Assembly (NCBI GenBank): GCA_040755035.1 | Contig: JBFMBU010000109.1 | Location: forward strand, 1-12,347 | Length of the DNA: 12,347 nucleotides | Source of the DNA: RBG-13-43-22 sp040755035 | GTDB lineage: Bacteria > Desulfobacterota > RBG-13-43-22 | Reading direction: 5' to 3' | Shown here: piece after piece, positions 1 through 6,564 of the stretch | Layout: each line of letters opens with the position of its first letter | Position numbering within the stretch: position 1 is the stretch's first letter | Program-made: the position numbers and the translations under genes | Notes under the pieces: generated by a model | Told to the model about the DNA's origin: nothing | The model's input: only the letters and a program-made list of their open reading frames with translations | Databases searched by the model: none

Positions 1-514
1 GGCCGTATTGATCCATCTCCCCATTGATCAGGATGCTGTCCAATTGGATGGCGCTGCCAAATTTCGGATGCAGGACCAGCCGGTTTAATCCCATGTGTCC
101 GAGACCGGCTTCCACAGCCATAATTTTGTGGCTCACATCCCAGATCTTTCCCGGAAAGCGGTCCAGATCCATAGGCCACCCCTTGTTGACAACGACTCCG
201 CGTAGGCCGATGCGGTTCAGGCGGCGTAGAATCTCTCTGGAAAGTTCAGAAATCTTATCCCCGGTATGATGGTATTCTTCATTTGCCACATATCTGGCTG
301 GACTTTGCAGGTTTTCCCGGTTATTGGTCACAATAATGGAAATAACACATCGGGCCAGAGGATATACATACAGAGCCCCTTCCCGGTCCTTTTCCAGAGA
401 TTCCCGGTCCAAATTTACCAAGCCCGCGTCGTCGGCCCCGGCCTTGAGGCAGATTTCTTTGACTTCCTCAGAGGAATAGAGTTTACCCGGTCTATCGTTG
501 TTTGATGCCTTCAT
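1..514 (-). CDS. QueG/RdhA-like corrinoid iron-sulfur reductase, N-terminal part (cut by left edge)
   Basis: The minus strand is open from an ATG at 514-512 to the window edge, giving 171 codons with no stop. The ATG has a good ribosome binding site (GAAGGG, 7 bases upstream). The protein carries the segment AEAGLGHxGLNRLVLxPxFG in the form EAGLGHMGLNRLVLHP (about residues 135-150). This is the hallmark of the cobalamin-binding reductase fold shared by epoxyqueuosine reductase (QueG) and reductive-dehalogenase-like proteins. The family normally continues into two 4Fe-4S clusters, which would lie beyond the left edge and are not visible. The sequence is not QueG itself at this motif (QueG has AGLGWxGKN), so the substrate is unknown. 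A twin-arginine signal is absent, so the protein is probably cytoplasmic. Its start overlaps the end of the HxlR-type regulator by 23 bases, so the two are probably co-transcribed and translationally coupled. Family assignment is fairly sure; exact function is not. Confidence 0.8.
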   Translation of the reverse strand, partial: MKASNNDRPGKLYSSEEVKEICLKAGADDAGLVNLDRESLEKDREGALYVYPLARCVISIIVTNNRENLQSPARYVANEEYHHTGDKISELSREILRRLNRIGLRGVVVNKGWPMDLDRFPGKIWDVSHKIMAVEAGLGHMGLNRLVLHPKFGSAIQLDSILINGEMDQYG

Positions 515-1241
515 GTTTTTTCCCTTCTTTAGTAGGGGTAGACTTTTTCCGTTTTTTAACTGTAAAGACAGAATCACGAACTGGTTTGCCTTCTTGGTTT
601 TGAATTCCGAATGTCTGAAAAAATTCTTCAACCCGATCCGAGGCTCCCTCAACCTGAATGGCCTGAGCCAAGTGACTCCTTTCGACCCTCGGCGCAGTAA
701 AAACTTTGGCCCAGGTTTCAGGGGTGGTGGTTATTTTAAGGTCGGAATAGCGATCTTCTTCACGGCAGTTCGACCACTTTCCGTCATCAAAAGACAGGGA
801 ATATTGGGTTTGAGGGAACCGCATCAGCCACTTGGCCGGACGCGGCAACCGTTTGCCCTTTTTGTTAAGAGAAGAGGTCAGTGACCTCATCAACAGATCC
901 GGATTAATGACCTCCCCCGGCAGCGGGGGCCGCATGGCGTAACGAAATCCCCAGTCGGACAGAGCTTCCACGATGGGAGCCAGATCCTTACCGGACTCGG
1001 TCAGTCTGTACCAGACCTGGCGGCGTCCGGGCTTTTTATCCCGTTCGACGATTCCTGAGGACTCCAGTTCCCGCAGACGCTGAGTGAGCCATTTGGGGGT
1101 AATGGGGTTTAAATAGCCGATCAGGTCGGTAAACCGTTGCGGCCCGGCCAAGAGATCGCGGATGATGAGCATCGACCATTTATCCCCGATTTTCTCCAGG
1201 GTGCGGGCTACGGGACAAAAATGCCCATAGGTTTGGGCCAT
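492..1241 (-). CDS. HxlR-family transcriptional regulator with C-terminal SCP2-like domain
   Basis: Predicted DNA-binding regulator of 249 residues. Residues 5-105 are a typical HxlR winged helix: FCPVAR with Cys9, IGDKWSMLIIRDLL, RFTDL, LTQRLRELESSGIVER and the wing RRQVWYRLTESG. The Cys in this N-terminal CPVA motif is the redox- or electrophile-sensing residue in characterised HxlR members such as YodB, so thiol sensing is possible. HxlR proteins are usually 110-150 residues. Here residues about 140-230 add a segment with YSLSFDDGKWS and TTTPETWAKV that resembles an SCP2 sterol-carrier-type lipid-binding domain, a known fusion partner that could bind a hydrophobic ligand. The last 25 residues are a lysine-rich tail. 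The ATG at 1241 has AAGGG upstream. Its own promoter and a dyad lie directly upstream, which suggests autoregulation. The probable target is the overlapping corrinoid reductase. HxlR is certain, SCP2 likely. Confidence 0.88.
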   Translation of the reverse strand: MAQTYGHFCPVARTLEKIGDKWSMLIIRDLLAGPQRFTDLIGYLNPITPKWLTQRLRELESSGIVERDKKPGRRQVWYRLTESGKDLAPIVEALSDWGFRYAMRPPLPGEVINPDLLMRSLTSSLNKKGKRLPRPAKWLMRFPQTQYSLSFDDGKWSNCREEDRYSDLKITTTPETWAKVFTAPRVERSHLAQAIQVEGASDRVEEFFQTFGIQNQEGKPVRDSVFTVKKRKKSTPTKEGKKHEGIKQR

Positions 1242-1260
1242 AAAAAATACCCTTACAAAA

Positions 1261-1303
1261 TTTAATATATTTTAGATAGTATCTTTTTTATATTAAAAGT
1301 CAA
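1261..1303 (-). promoter_or_regulatory. Promoter with overlapping dyad operator for the HxlR-type regulator
   Basis: On the minus strand a -35 box TTGACT (1303-1298) is followed after 16 bases by a -10 box TACTAT (1281-1276), about 35 bases before the regulator's start codon. The promoter is covered by an interrupted palindrome centred on base 1279. Outer arms TTTAATATA (1261-1269) and TATATTAAA (1289-1297) match perfectly, as do inner arms AGATA (1274-1278) and TATCT (1280-1284). Only the four T bases on each side between the arms do not pair, so 14 of 18 positions are symmetric. The dyad covers the -10 and the spacer, as expected for an operator bound by a dimeric repressor, and the nearest candidate is the HxlR protein itself. 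The sequence is seen directly; the regulator-operator pairing is inference. Confidence 0.6.
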
Positions 1304-1327
1304 GAAAAAAATAAGAACCCCGGGCCT

Positions 1328-2191
1328 TTAAACCATACGGCAAGCCGTGTCGATTTCATACCAGCATCCGTGTTCGATATCCATCATCCGGGCCTTGGAT
1401 CGATCAGCCAGCAGGGCGGCGAATTTCTGAGCCTGACGATGGGCGTTTTCCGCTCCGCCGTTGTCATGATGGGTGGGGATGATTAGACCTGCCCCGGAGA
1501 TAGCGGCCATTTCGGCCATTTTTTCAAGATCGCTCCCTCCCAATTGAATGAACAGGACCTGGGGACAGGCCTCCCTTAGGACCGGCCGCAGATGATCCTC
1601 CGGCCCGGAACTGAAAAAGAAAAGCCTTATATTTCCCTCGGTCTGAAAAAGAAAATTCAACTGCTCGCCCCCGCTCACCCCGGCCTGTTCCAGTTTTTCC
1701 AGCATGGCTGCGGTTTCCCGGTCTGGACGGATCTTGAGGAAGGTTTCAATTTCTTTCTGGATCTCTTTAAAGGTCCGGTTACTATCGGGCTCCTTTCCTA
1801 TCAGGCGGGAGTAGGCCTGGCGCATGGGAGGCAGGAGGTTGATATGCTGGCCGCGTTTGACCTCAATATGCAAATCACTGAAATCGATCCGGTCGCCGGC
1901 GCTGACCCGGAGACAATCGCCCAGGTCGATATGGAAGACCTTGGATAACGGCTCAGCGATTTCACGACTGCAGATGATCTTTGAGTTAAATTTTTCCATT
2001 AAAAGCCCCACATCGGTTATATGGTCGTAATGACCATGCGTCAGGGCTATATAATCGGCCCCGGTCACCTCACTGCTCTTAATCGGGGCCGTGGGCGAGT
2101 AGTCGATATAAGGATCGACCACCAGCACCTTGCCCGAAGGCAAAATAATCTCGAAGCAGACATAACCGAGCCAACGAAAGCGAATACCCAT
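1328..2191 (-). CDS. Metallo-beta-lactamase-fold hydrolase, UlaG-like
   Basis: Predicted cytoplasmic metal-dependent hydrolase of 287 residues with no signal peptide. The N-terminal strand pattern and VVDPYID at 24-30 are typical of the UlaG/RNase Z-like branch. The metal motif HGHYDH lies at residues 52-57 (H52, H54, D56, H57). Further candidate ligands are H116 in RGQH and H241 or H242 in IPTHHDN. The usual aspartate of the GD(T) motif is missing: the aligned segment reads FFSSGPED at 192-199. A mostly helical, charged insert at about 120-178 separates the two halves. The start ATG is preceded by GAGAGGAG at good spacing. An 86-base spacer containing a promoter separates it from the regulator downstream. 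It is divergent from copA, with which it shares a 206-base promoter region; no functional link to copper is evident. Substrate unknown. Confidence 0.85.
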   Translation of the reverse strand: MGIRFRWLGYVCFEIILPSGKVLVVDPYIDYSPTAPIKSSEVTGADYIALTHGHYDHITDVGLLMEKFNSKIICSREIAEPLSKVFHIDLGDCLRVSAGDRIDFSDLHIEVKRGQHINLLPPMRQAYSRLIGKEPDSNRTFKEIQKEIETFLKIRPDRETAAMLEKLEQAGVSGGEQLNFLFQTEGNIRLFFFSSGPEDHLRPVLREACPQVLFIQLGGSDLEKMAEMAAISGAGLIIPTHHDNGGAENAHRQAQKFAALLADRSKARMMDIEHGCWYEIDTACRMV

Positions 2192-2274
2192 GGTTGCTCC
2201 TCTCTTGAGTTTTTTCTATATTGGATATACTGTTATTATTAATCTGACAATCTCTTTTTTCCTTTTTGCCGTCC

Positions 2275-2322
2275 GGAACAGGTTGACATTGTCCGATTCG
2301 GGGTTATCATTTAACTTGTTCC
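2275..2322. promoter_or_regulatory. Inverted repeat bracketing the copA promoter (candidate operator)
   Basis: The arms GGAACAGGTT (2275-2284) and AACTTGTTCC (2313-2322) are reverse complements at 9 of 10 positions, separated by 28 bases. The left arm overlaps the -35 box and the right arm begins just after the -10 box. A pair of half-sites on either side of a promoter is a plausible operator, by looping or by a large dimer. The spacing and sequence do not fit the CueR type of copper operator, which needs a stretched 19-base spacer inside a dyad. No regulator gene for it was identified in the window. Confidence 0.35.
2283..2310 (+). promoter_or_regulatory. Sigma-70-type promoter of copA
   Basis: A perfect -35 box TTGACA (2283-2288) is followed after 16 bases by the -10 box TATCAT (2305-2310), five of six bases matching consensus. 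Transcription would start near 2317, leaving a leader of about 80 bases before the copA start codon. The leader contains a small hairpin CGGTT-TT-AACCG at 2361-2372. The divergent minus-strand gene at 2191 must start from the same spacer. Only weak boxes are visible for it, such as TTGTCA at 2250-2245. Confidence 0.6.
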
Positions 2323-2397
2323 TCTCGGAAAGAATATGTTGTATGAAAACCATTGAAGCGCGGTTTTAACCGATCCAAAGCCAAAGAGGGCTAACCA

Positions 2398-4653
2398 ATG
2401 GAAAAAGAAGAAAAAAAAGAGAATTTAGAGCAAACCTCCCTTTCCGTAGGCGGCATGAGCTGCGCCGCCTGCGTAGTGCGGGTGGAAAACGCCCTGAAAG
2501 ATTTGGAGGGGGTGGAAGAGGCGGCGGTCAATTTTGCCACGGAAAAGGCCCGGGTGACCTTTGATCCCCAAAAAGTCGATCTGGAAAAATTCAGGCAGGC
2601 TATTGAGGGGGCCGGCTATCAGTTCCGGGGACTGGCCCGGGCGGAGTTACGGGACCGGGAACGGGAGGAACGGGAAAAAGCACTGGCTCTGCTCAAGAAA
2701 AAGTTCATCTTCAGCGTGGTCTTGGGCGCTTTGATCATGATCCTATCCATGCCTCACTTCATCCCCTATCTCAAGGAGGTCCCCCATCAAATCCTTTTCT
2801 ATATCCTTTTTGTTCTGACTACACCGGTTCAGTTCTGGGCCGGCCGGCAGTTTCTGGTCGGGGCCTGGAATGCAGCCCGCCATGGGGGCGCGGACATGAA
2901 TACCCTCATCGCCGTAGGGACCTTGTCCGCCTACCTCTATTCTTCCATCGTTACCTTTTTCCCTTTCCTGTTTCATCACAGCGGGGTCAAGGCCGACATC
3001 TACTTTGACAGTGCGGCCATGATCATCGCCCTGATCCTTCTGGGCCGGCTGCTGGAAGCCAGGGCCAAAGGGCAGACCTCAGAGGCCATCCGCAAATTAA
3101 TAGGACTGGCACCCAAAACGGCCAGGGTTGTCCGCGATAACCAGGAAAAAGATATCCCGGTAGAAGAAGTGCAGAAAGGAGATCTCATTGTCGTTCGACC
3201 GGGGGAGAAAATCCCGGTAGACGGACGGATCAAAGAAGGCCGTTCGGCAGTGGATGAGTCGATGCTGACCGGGGAAAGCCTGCCCGTGGATAAAAAACCC
3301 GGCGATGAAGTCATCGGCGCCACTCTGAATAAAAGCGGCAGTTTTGTCTTTGAGGCCACCCGCATCGGAGAAGAAACCGCTTTGGCCCAAATCATTTTAT
3401 TGGTGGAACAGGCTCAGGGGAGTAAGGCCCCCATCCAGCGTCTGGCTGACCAGGTGGCCGGTATTTTTGTACCCATCGTCATGGGGATTGCCCTTTTGAC
3501 CTTCCTCATTTGGTATTTTTGGGGTCCCCCGCCGGTTTTGACCTTCGCTTTGCTCAACTTCGTCGCCGTACTGATCATTGCCTGTCCCTGCGCCCTCGGC
3601 CTGGCCACCCCCACGGCCATCATGGTCGGAACCGGTAAAGGGGCCGAACACGGAATCCTGATCAAAGGCGGGGAAACTCTGGAGTCCATTCATAAACTGA
3701 CTACCATTGTTTTTGACAAAACCGGGACTTTAACCAAAGGAGAATTGGCCGTCACCGATATCATCGCGGCCCAGGGAATGGAAGAAAAAGACCTGCTGAC
3801 TCTGACCGCCTCCGTAGAAAAGAACTCAGAGCACCCCCTGGGGGAAGCGGTCGTCCGCAGGGTCCAGGAAAGCGGTTTGACCCTGGCCGGGGTTGAAAAT
3901 TTCCAGGCCCTCTCCGGATTGGGAGTCTCGGCCCAACGGGAAGGACAGGAAATCCTTATCGGGAATCGCCGGTTAATGGAATCCCGGGGAATAGACCTGA
4001 AGGAATTTCAGGAGGCAGCCCAATCCCTGGCCGACCAGGGGAAAACCCTTATGTTCGTTTCCCAAGGATATAAGGTCTCGGGGCTCCTGGCCCTGGCCGA
4101 TACGGTCAAGGAACACTCTCTGGAGGCGATGGCCGGATTGAAATCATTGGGACTGGAAGTGGTCATGCTTACCGGGGATAATAAACAAACGGCCCGGGCC
4201 ATCGGCCGCCAGCTTCAGGTGGACAGCATCATCGCCGAGGTCCTGCCCCAGGATAAAACGGCACAAATAAAGCGGCTTCAGCAGGAGGGGAAGAAAGTGG
4301 CTATGGTCGGAGACGGGATCAATGACGCACCGGCCCTGGCCCAGGCCGATGTGGGCATCGCTATCGGGACCGGCACGGATGTGGCCATGGAGGCCTCGGA
4401 TATTACGCTTATTCGAGGCGATTTGCGTACGATCGAAACCGCCATCCGTCTTTCCCAAAAAACCATCCGCACCATCCGCCAAAATCTGTTCTGGGCCTTT
4501 TTTTACAACATCCTGGGCATCCCCATTGCCGCCGGCGTTCTCTATCCCTTTTGGGGGATTCTCTTGAATCCCATACTGGCTTCAGCGGCTATGGCCTTCA
4601 GTTCCGTTTCGGTGGTGGGCAATTCCCTGCGGCTGCGAAAGGTCAAGCTATAA
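2398..4653 (+). CDS. copA: Cu(I)-exporting P1B-type ATPase
   Basis: Inner-membrane pump of 751 residues that exports Cu(I) from the cytoplasm using ATP. One N-terminal heavy-metal-binding domain carries GMSCAAC (C22, C25). Membrane segments follow from about residue 103. The actuator domain has TGES at 291-294. The transmembrane copper site is CPC at 396-398. The phosphorylation motif DKTGT is at 440-444 (Asp440 is phosphorylated), the nucleotide-binding HP motif is at 479-480, and the hinge motif GDGINDAP is at 638-645. YN at 703-704 and MAFSS at 732-736 in the last two helices identify the Cu(I)/Ag(I) subclass rather than Zn/Cd pumps. Length and domain order are normal and intact. The ATG follows AGAGGG (2385-2390) at 7-base spacing. 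No chaperone CopZ or regulator gene accompanies it, so it forms a single-gene unit between minus-strand genes. Assignment is near certain. Confidence 0.97.
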   Translation: MEKEEKKENLEQTSLSVGGMSCAACVVRVENALKDLEGVEEAAVNFATEKARVTFDPQKVDLEKFRQAIEGAGYQFRGLARAELRDREREEREKALALLKKKFIFSVVLGALIMILSMPHFIPYLKEVPHQILFYILFVLTTPVQFWAGRQFLVGAWNAARHGGADMNTLIAVGTLSAYLYSSIVTFFPFLFHHSGVKADIYFDSAAMIIALILLGRLLEARAKGQTSEAIRKLIGLAPKTARVVRDNQEKDIPVEEVQKGDLIVVRPGEKIPVDGRIKEGRSAVDESMLTGESLPVDKKPGDEVIGATLNKSGSFVFEATRIGEETALAQIILLVEQAQGSKAPIQRLADQVAGIFVPIVMGIALLTFLIWYFWGPPPVLTFALLNFVAVLIIACPCALGLATPTAIMVGTGKGAEHGILIKGGETLESIHKLTTIVFDKTGTLTKGELAVTDIIAAQGMEEKDLLTLTASVEKNSEHPLGEAVVRRVQESGLTLAGVENFQALSGLGVSAQREGQEILIGNRRLMESRGIDLKEFQEAAQSLADQGKTLMFVSQGYKVSGLLALADTVKEHSLEAMAGLKSLGLEVVMLTGDNKQTARAIGRQLQVDSIIAEVLPQDKTAQIKRLQQEGKKVAMVGDGINDAPALAQADVGIAIGTGTDVAMEASDITLIRGDLRTIETAIRLSQKTIRTIRQNLFWAFFYNILGIPIAAGVLYPFWGILLNPILASAAMAFSSVSVVGNSLRLRKVKL

Positions 4654-4677
4654 AACAAACCGATGGACGGTGGACCC

Positions 4678-4703
4678 GGGACCTTCAGCCCTCGTCCCTT
4701 TTT
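4678..4703 (+). terminator. Weak intrinsic terminator after copA
   Basis: GGGAC (4678-4682) can pair with GTCCC (4694-4698) around an 11-base loop, directly followed by five T bases (4699-4703). The stem is short, but its place, 25 bases after the copA stop codon and between converging genes, fits a terminator. It overlaps the last codons of the minus-strand cyclase gene. Confidence 0.35.
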
Positions 4704-6079
4704 AGGGCAAAGAACTGCAGATCCAATTGGGTGTTTTTTTTCTTGGTTTGTTTTTCTTTATACATATTTTTATCGGCCTGATCCAAAAGGGCCTCTATGG
4801 AGATGGGGCAGGAGGGATGATAACTGCTGATGCCCATGCTTAACGATAAGGTATAAGGACGCTCATTGTTGTCATTATGGTGAAGCAGTCCCTTTTGCAG
4901 TCTTTCTAAAAAAAGCTCAGGGCCGGCTTCATTGGCCCCCTCCACCGCCAGGATAACAAACTCATCTCCTCCGATCCGGGCCACGATATCTGGATCGCGA
5001 AAGTTTTCCCTGATGACGCGGGACACCTCAATTAAAGCATGATCCCCTTCCAGATGTCCGTAGAAATCATTGATCGATTTCAAATGATCCATGTCGACAA
5101 AAAGCAGAAAAGCCCCCCGGTTCATCCTGCCGGCCGTTTTCAAGGTCTGTTCGGCCAGGGTCAGGAACCCGCGGCGGTTGTAAAGACCGGTCAGATCGTC
5201 GATTAAAGACAAAGTCTTCAAAGTCTCTTCTACCTGTTTTTGTTGAGTGATGTCCCTGAGTACTCCCCGGAACCCGATTTTCTTCCCTTTGGAATCACGG
5301 ATCAGAGAGATCGTACCTTCCACAACAATTCTGGCTCCGTCCTTCCGAATCAGCTCGATACAGGATATTTTCTCCGGAAAACCGGCCTCATAGACCTTGT
5401 TGAAAATTTGATATACTTTTTCAGCATGGTCTTGATCGATATACTGTCGGAAATTCAGACCCAGCAGTTCCCCCAGGGAATATCCGTAAATACGGCAATG
5501 GGACTCATTACTGAAAATCATATTCCCGGCCAGATCGACCTCAAAATAGCCTTCTTCAATGTTATCCAGAATGGTTCGATATCTTTCCTCCGATTGTCTC
5601 AAAGCCGCTTCTGCTTCTTTTTTTCGGGTTATGTCCCTAAGAATCCCTCGAAAACCGACAGGCCGATTCTGACCGTCCCGTATAAGAGAAACGGAAGTTT
5701 CCACCTGGACTTTATTTCCATGTTTATCAAGCACTTCCCATTCAAATCCTTTCTGGGGCAGGCCTGTCCGATAGACTCTATTAAAGATTTCAAATATCGT
5801 TTTCGCCGTATCCGGGTCGGTGTACTTCCGATAGTTCATGCCGATCTGTTCCCCCGGCTCATAACCAAAGATGCGGTTGTTGGCCTCATTGCTGAAAAGC
5901 ATATTCCCGGTCAGGTCCACCTCAAAATATCCATCCTCCATACTGTCCAGTACTGCTCGATATCGCTCTTTTGACAGATAATGGGACTCTTCTCTGCCTG
6001 GATTTTCCGAGGTCTGCCGGCCGCTGGAAAGAGTTGTCCGTTTCCCTCTCCAAGATGGGATAAATTTTAATATATTCAA
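4685..6079 (-). CDS. PAS-PAS-GGDEF diguanylate cyclase
   Basis: Predicted cytoplasmic signalling enzyme of 464 residues that makes c-di-GMP from GTP. After a basic N-terminus come two PAS domains (about 38-155 and 166-283), each ending in the PAC signature FRGxLRDIT. The GGDEF domain follows (about 285-445), with DDLTGLYNRRG at 294-304, the metal-binding FVDMDHLKSIND, and the intact catalytic GGDEF at 370-374. An RxxD inhibitory site, RDPD at 361-364, sits exactly five residues before GGDEF, so product inhibition is expected. No EAL domain, receiver domain or membrane helix is seen, so the PAS domains are probably the sensors. The start is a TTG at 6079-6077, chosen because a stop codon precedes it and AAGGA lies 9 bases upstream. 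It is the last gene on the minus strand before copA and lies 213 bases after the glutaredoxin-like gene. The signal sensed is unknown. Confidence 0.93.
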   Translation of the reverse strand: MNILKFIPSWRGKRTTLSSGRQTSENPGREESHYLSKERYRAVLDSMEDGYFEVDLTGNMLFSNEANNRIFGYEPGEQIGMNYRKYTDPDTAKTIFEIFNRVYRTGLPQKGFEWEVLDKHGNKVQVETSVSLIRDGQNRPVGFRGILRDITRKKEAEAALRQSEERYRTILDNIEEGYFEVDLAGNMIFSNESHCRIYGYSLGELLGLNFRQYIDQDHAEKVYQIFNKVYEAGFPEKISCIELIRKDGARIVVEGTISLIRDSKGKKIGFRGVLRDITQQKQVEETLKTLSLIDDLTGLYNRRGFLTLAEQTLKTAGRMNRGAFLLFVDMDHLKSINDFYGHLEGDHALIEVSRVIRENFRDPDIVARIGGDEFVILAVEGANEAGPELFLERLQKGLLHHNDNNERPYTLSLSMGISSYHPSCPISIEALLDQADKNMYKEKQTKKKNTQLDLQFFALKRDEG

Positions 6080-6089
6080 TTAGATAATT

Positions 6090-6108
6090 CCTTTCTTTTT
6101 ACGAAAGG
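6090..6108 (-). promoter_or_regulatory. Hairpin occluding the cyclase ribosome binding site
   Basis: In the minus-strand transcript CCTTTC (6108-6103) can pair with GAAAGG (6095-6090) around the loop GTAAAAA. The 3' arm is part of the Shine-Dalgarno sequence of the TTG-started cyclase gene. This could lower basal translation. The stem is only 6 bp, so the effect is speculative. Confidence 0.3.
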
Positions 6109-6292
6109 TCACAAGTGAACTTCTTGATCTGGGAACCGGAGAAACAATTTATGAGTCTTCAGGCAGGTACTCGGAAGCTGGATTACCCCGGTGTTCGCAA
6201 CTTATATTCCTTCCGGCTGCTGCTTTCAGTCGGAAACGAGAAAAGCTGGGTTCCGGGTCAGGGGTCAGCCGGTTGGAGAGGAAACTGACGGA

Positions 6293-6544
6293 CTATATAC
6301 GAATTTCTTTTTCACTGTCAATCATTTTTTCTATTTCTTCAACCTTGAAACCCACAATAAAACTCTCCCCTTTTTGAATGACCGGGACCCGCTTCTGGCG
6401 GGTCAGCCGCAGCATCCGGGTGACCGCAGCCTGGTCGCGGGAAAGATCGAATTCCTGATAGGCGATCCCTTTTTTACGAAAGAACTCTTTCGTCGCCAGG
6501 CACTCCGGTCAGGAAGGCAGGGAATAAACAGAAATTTCTTCCAT
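6293..6544 (-). CDS. Selenocysteine-containing glutaredoxin-like protein (in-frame TGA read as Sec)
   Basis: An 83-residue protein if the TGA at 6511-6509 (codon 12) is decoded as selenocysteine. The N-terminus MEEISVYSLPSUPEC matches the glutaredoxin/NrdH/YruB pattern (VYSxPxCPxC), so the TGA replaces exactly the nucleophilic first cysteine, giving U12-P-E-C15. The rest is an intact small thioredoxin fold: KEFFRKKGIAYQEFDLSRD, the cis-proline motif RVPVI (Pro54) and IVGF (Gly65). The frame stays open to TAG at 6295-6293. The ATG has a strong site AAAGGAG (6559-6553) at 8-base spacing. A SECIS-like hairpin lies just after the TGA. The likely role is a thiol-disulfide or peroxide-related reductase in the cytoplasm; the partner is unknown. 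It lies downstream of gmd on the same strand but is probably unrelated to polysaccharide synthesis. The alternatives are a pseudogene or a base error. The exact codon position, intact remainder and hairpin argue against them. Confidence 0.85.
6476..6493 (-). promoter_or_regulatory. Candidate bacterial SECIS hairpin
   Basis: The minus-strand transcript reads ACGAAAGAGUUCUUUCGU. ACGAAAG (6493-6487) pairs with CUUUCGU (6482-6476) in seven perfect base pairs, closing an AGUU loop. The G of the loop's GU pair is the 24th base after the UGA. Bacterial SECIS elements recognised by SelB sit within the coding region shortly after the UGA and carry a G (commonly GU) at the start of a small apical loop. 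Both features are met. The bulged U seen in the E. coli fdhF element was not clearly identified. Confidence 0.65.
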
Positions 6545-6564
6545 GGTTTCAGCTCCTTTGGTTA

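Noticed and set aside
2283..2310. CueR/MerR-type copper promoter for copA
   Set aside because: The spacer is 16 bases, not 19-20, and there is no dyad of the expected kind between the -35 and -10 boxes.
5240..5974. A 244-codon plus-strand frame inside the cyclase gene
   Set aside because: It lies wholly antisense to the two PAS domains and resembles no protein family; a shadow of GC-biased coding on the other strand.
6151..6288. A 45-codon plus-strand frame in the spacer before the cyclase
   Set aside because: The GGAG upstream is poorly spaced, no domain is seen, and composition gives no coding signal.
6090..6490. A shared 12-base string CTTTCGTAAAAA in the cyclase leader and just after the SECIS stem
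   Set aside because: Both lie in A/T-rich hairpin flanks; two copies of a short low-complexity string are likely chance.
6509..6511. Reading the TGA as an inactivating nonsense mutation
   Set aside because: The remaining frame is undamaged, the codon falls exactly on the catalytic Cys, and a SECIS-like hairpin follows; decay would not be expected to hit this codon. Kept as the main alternative.
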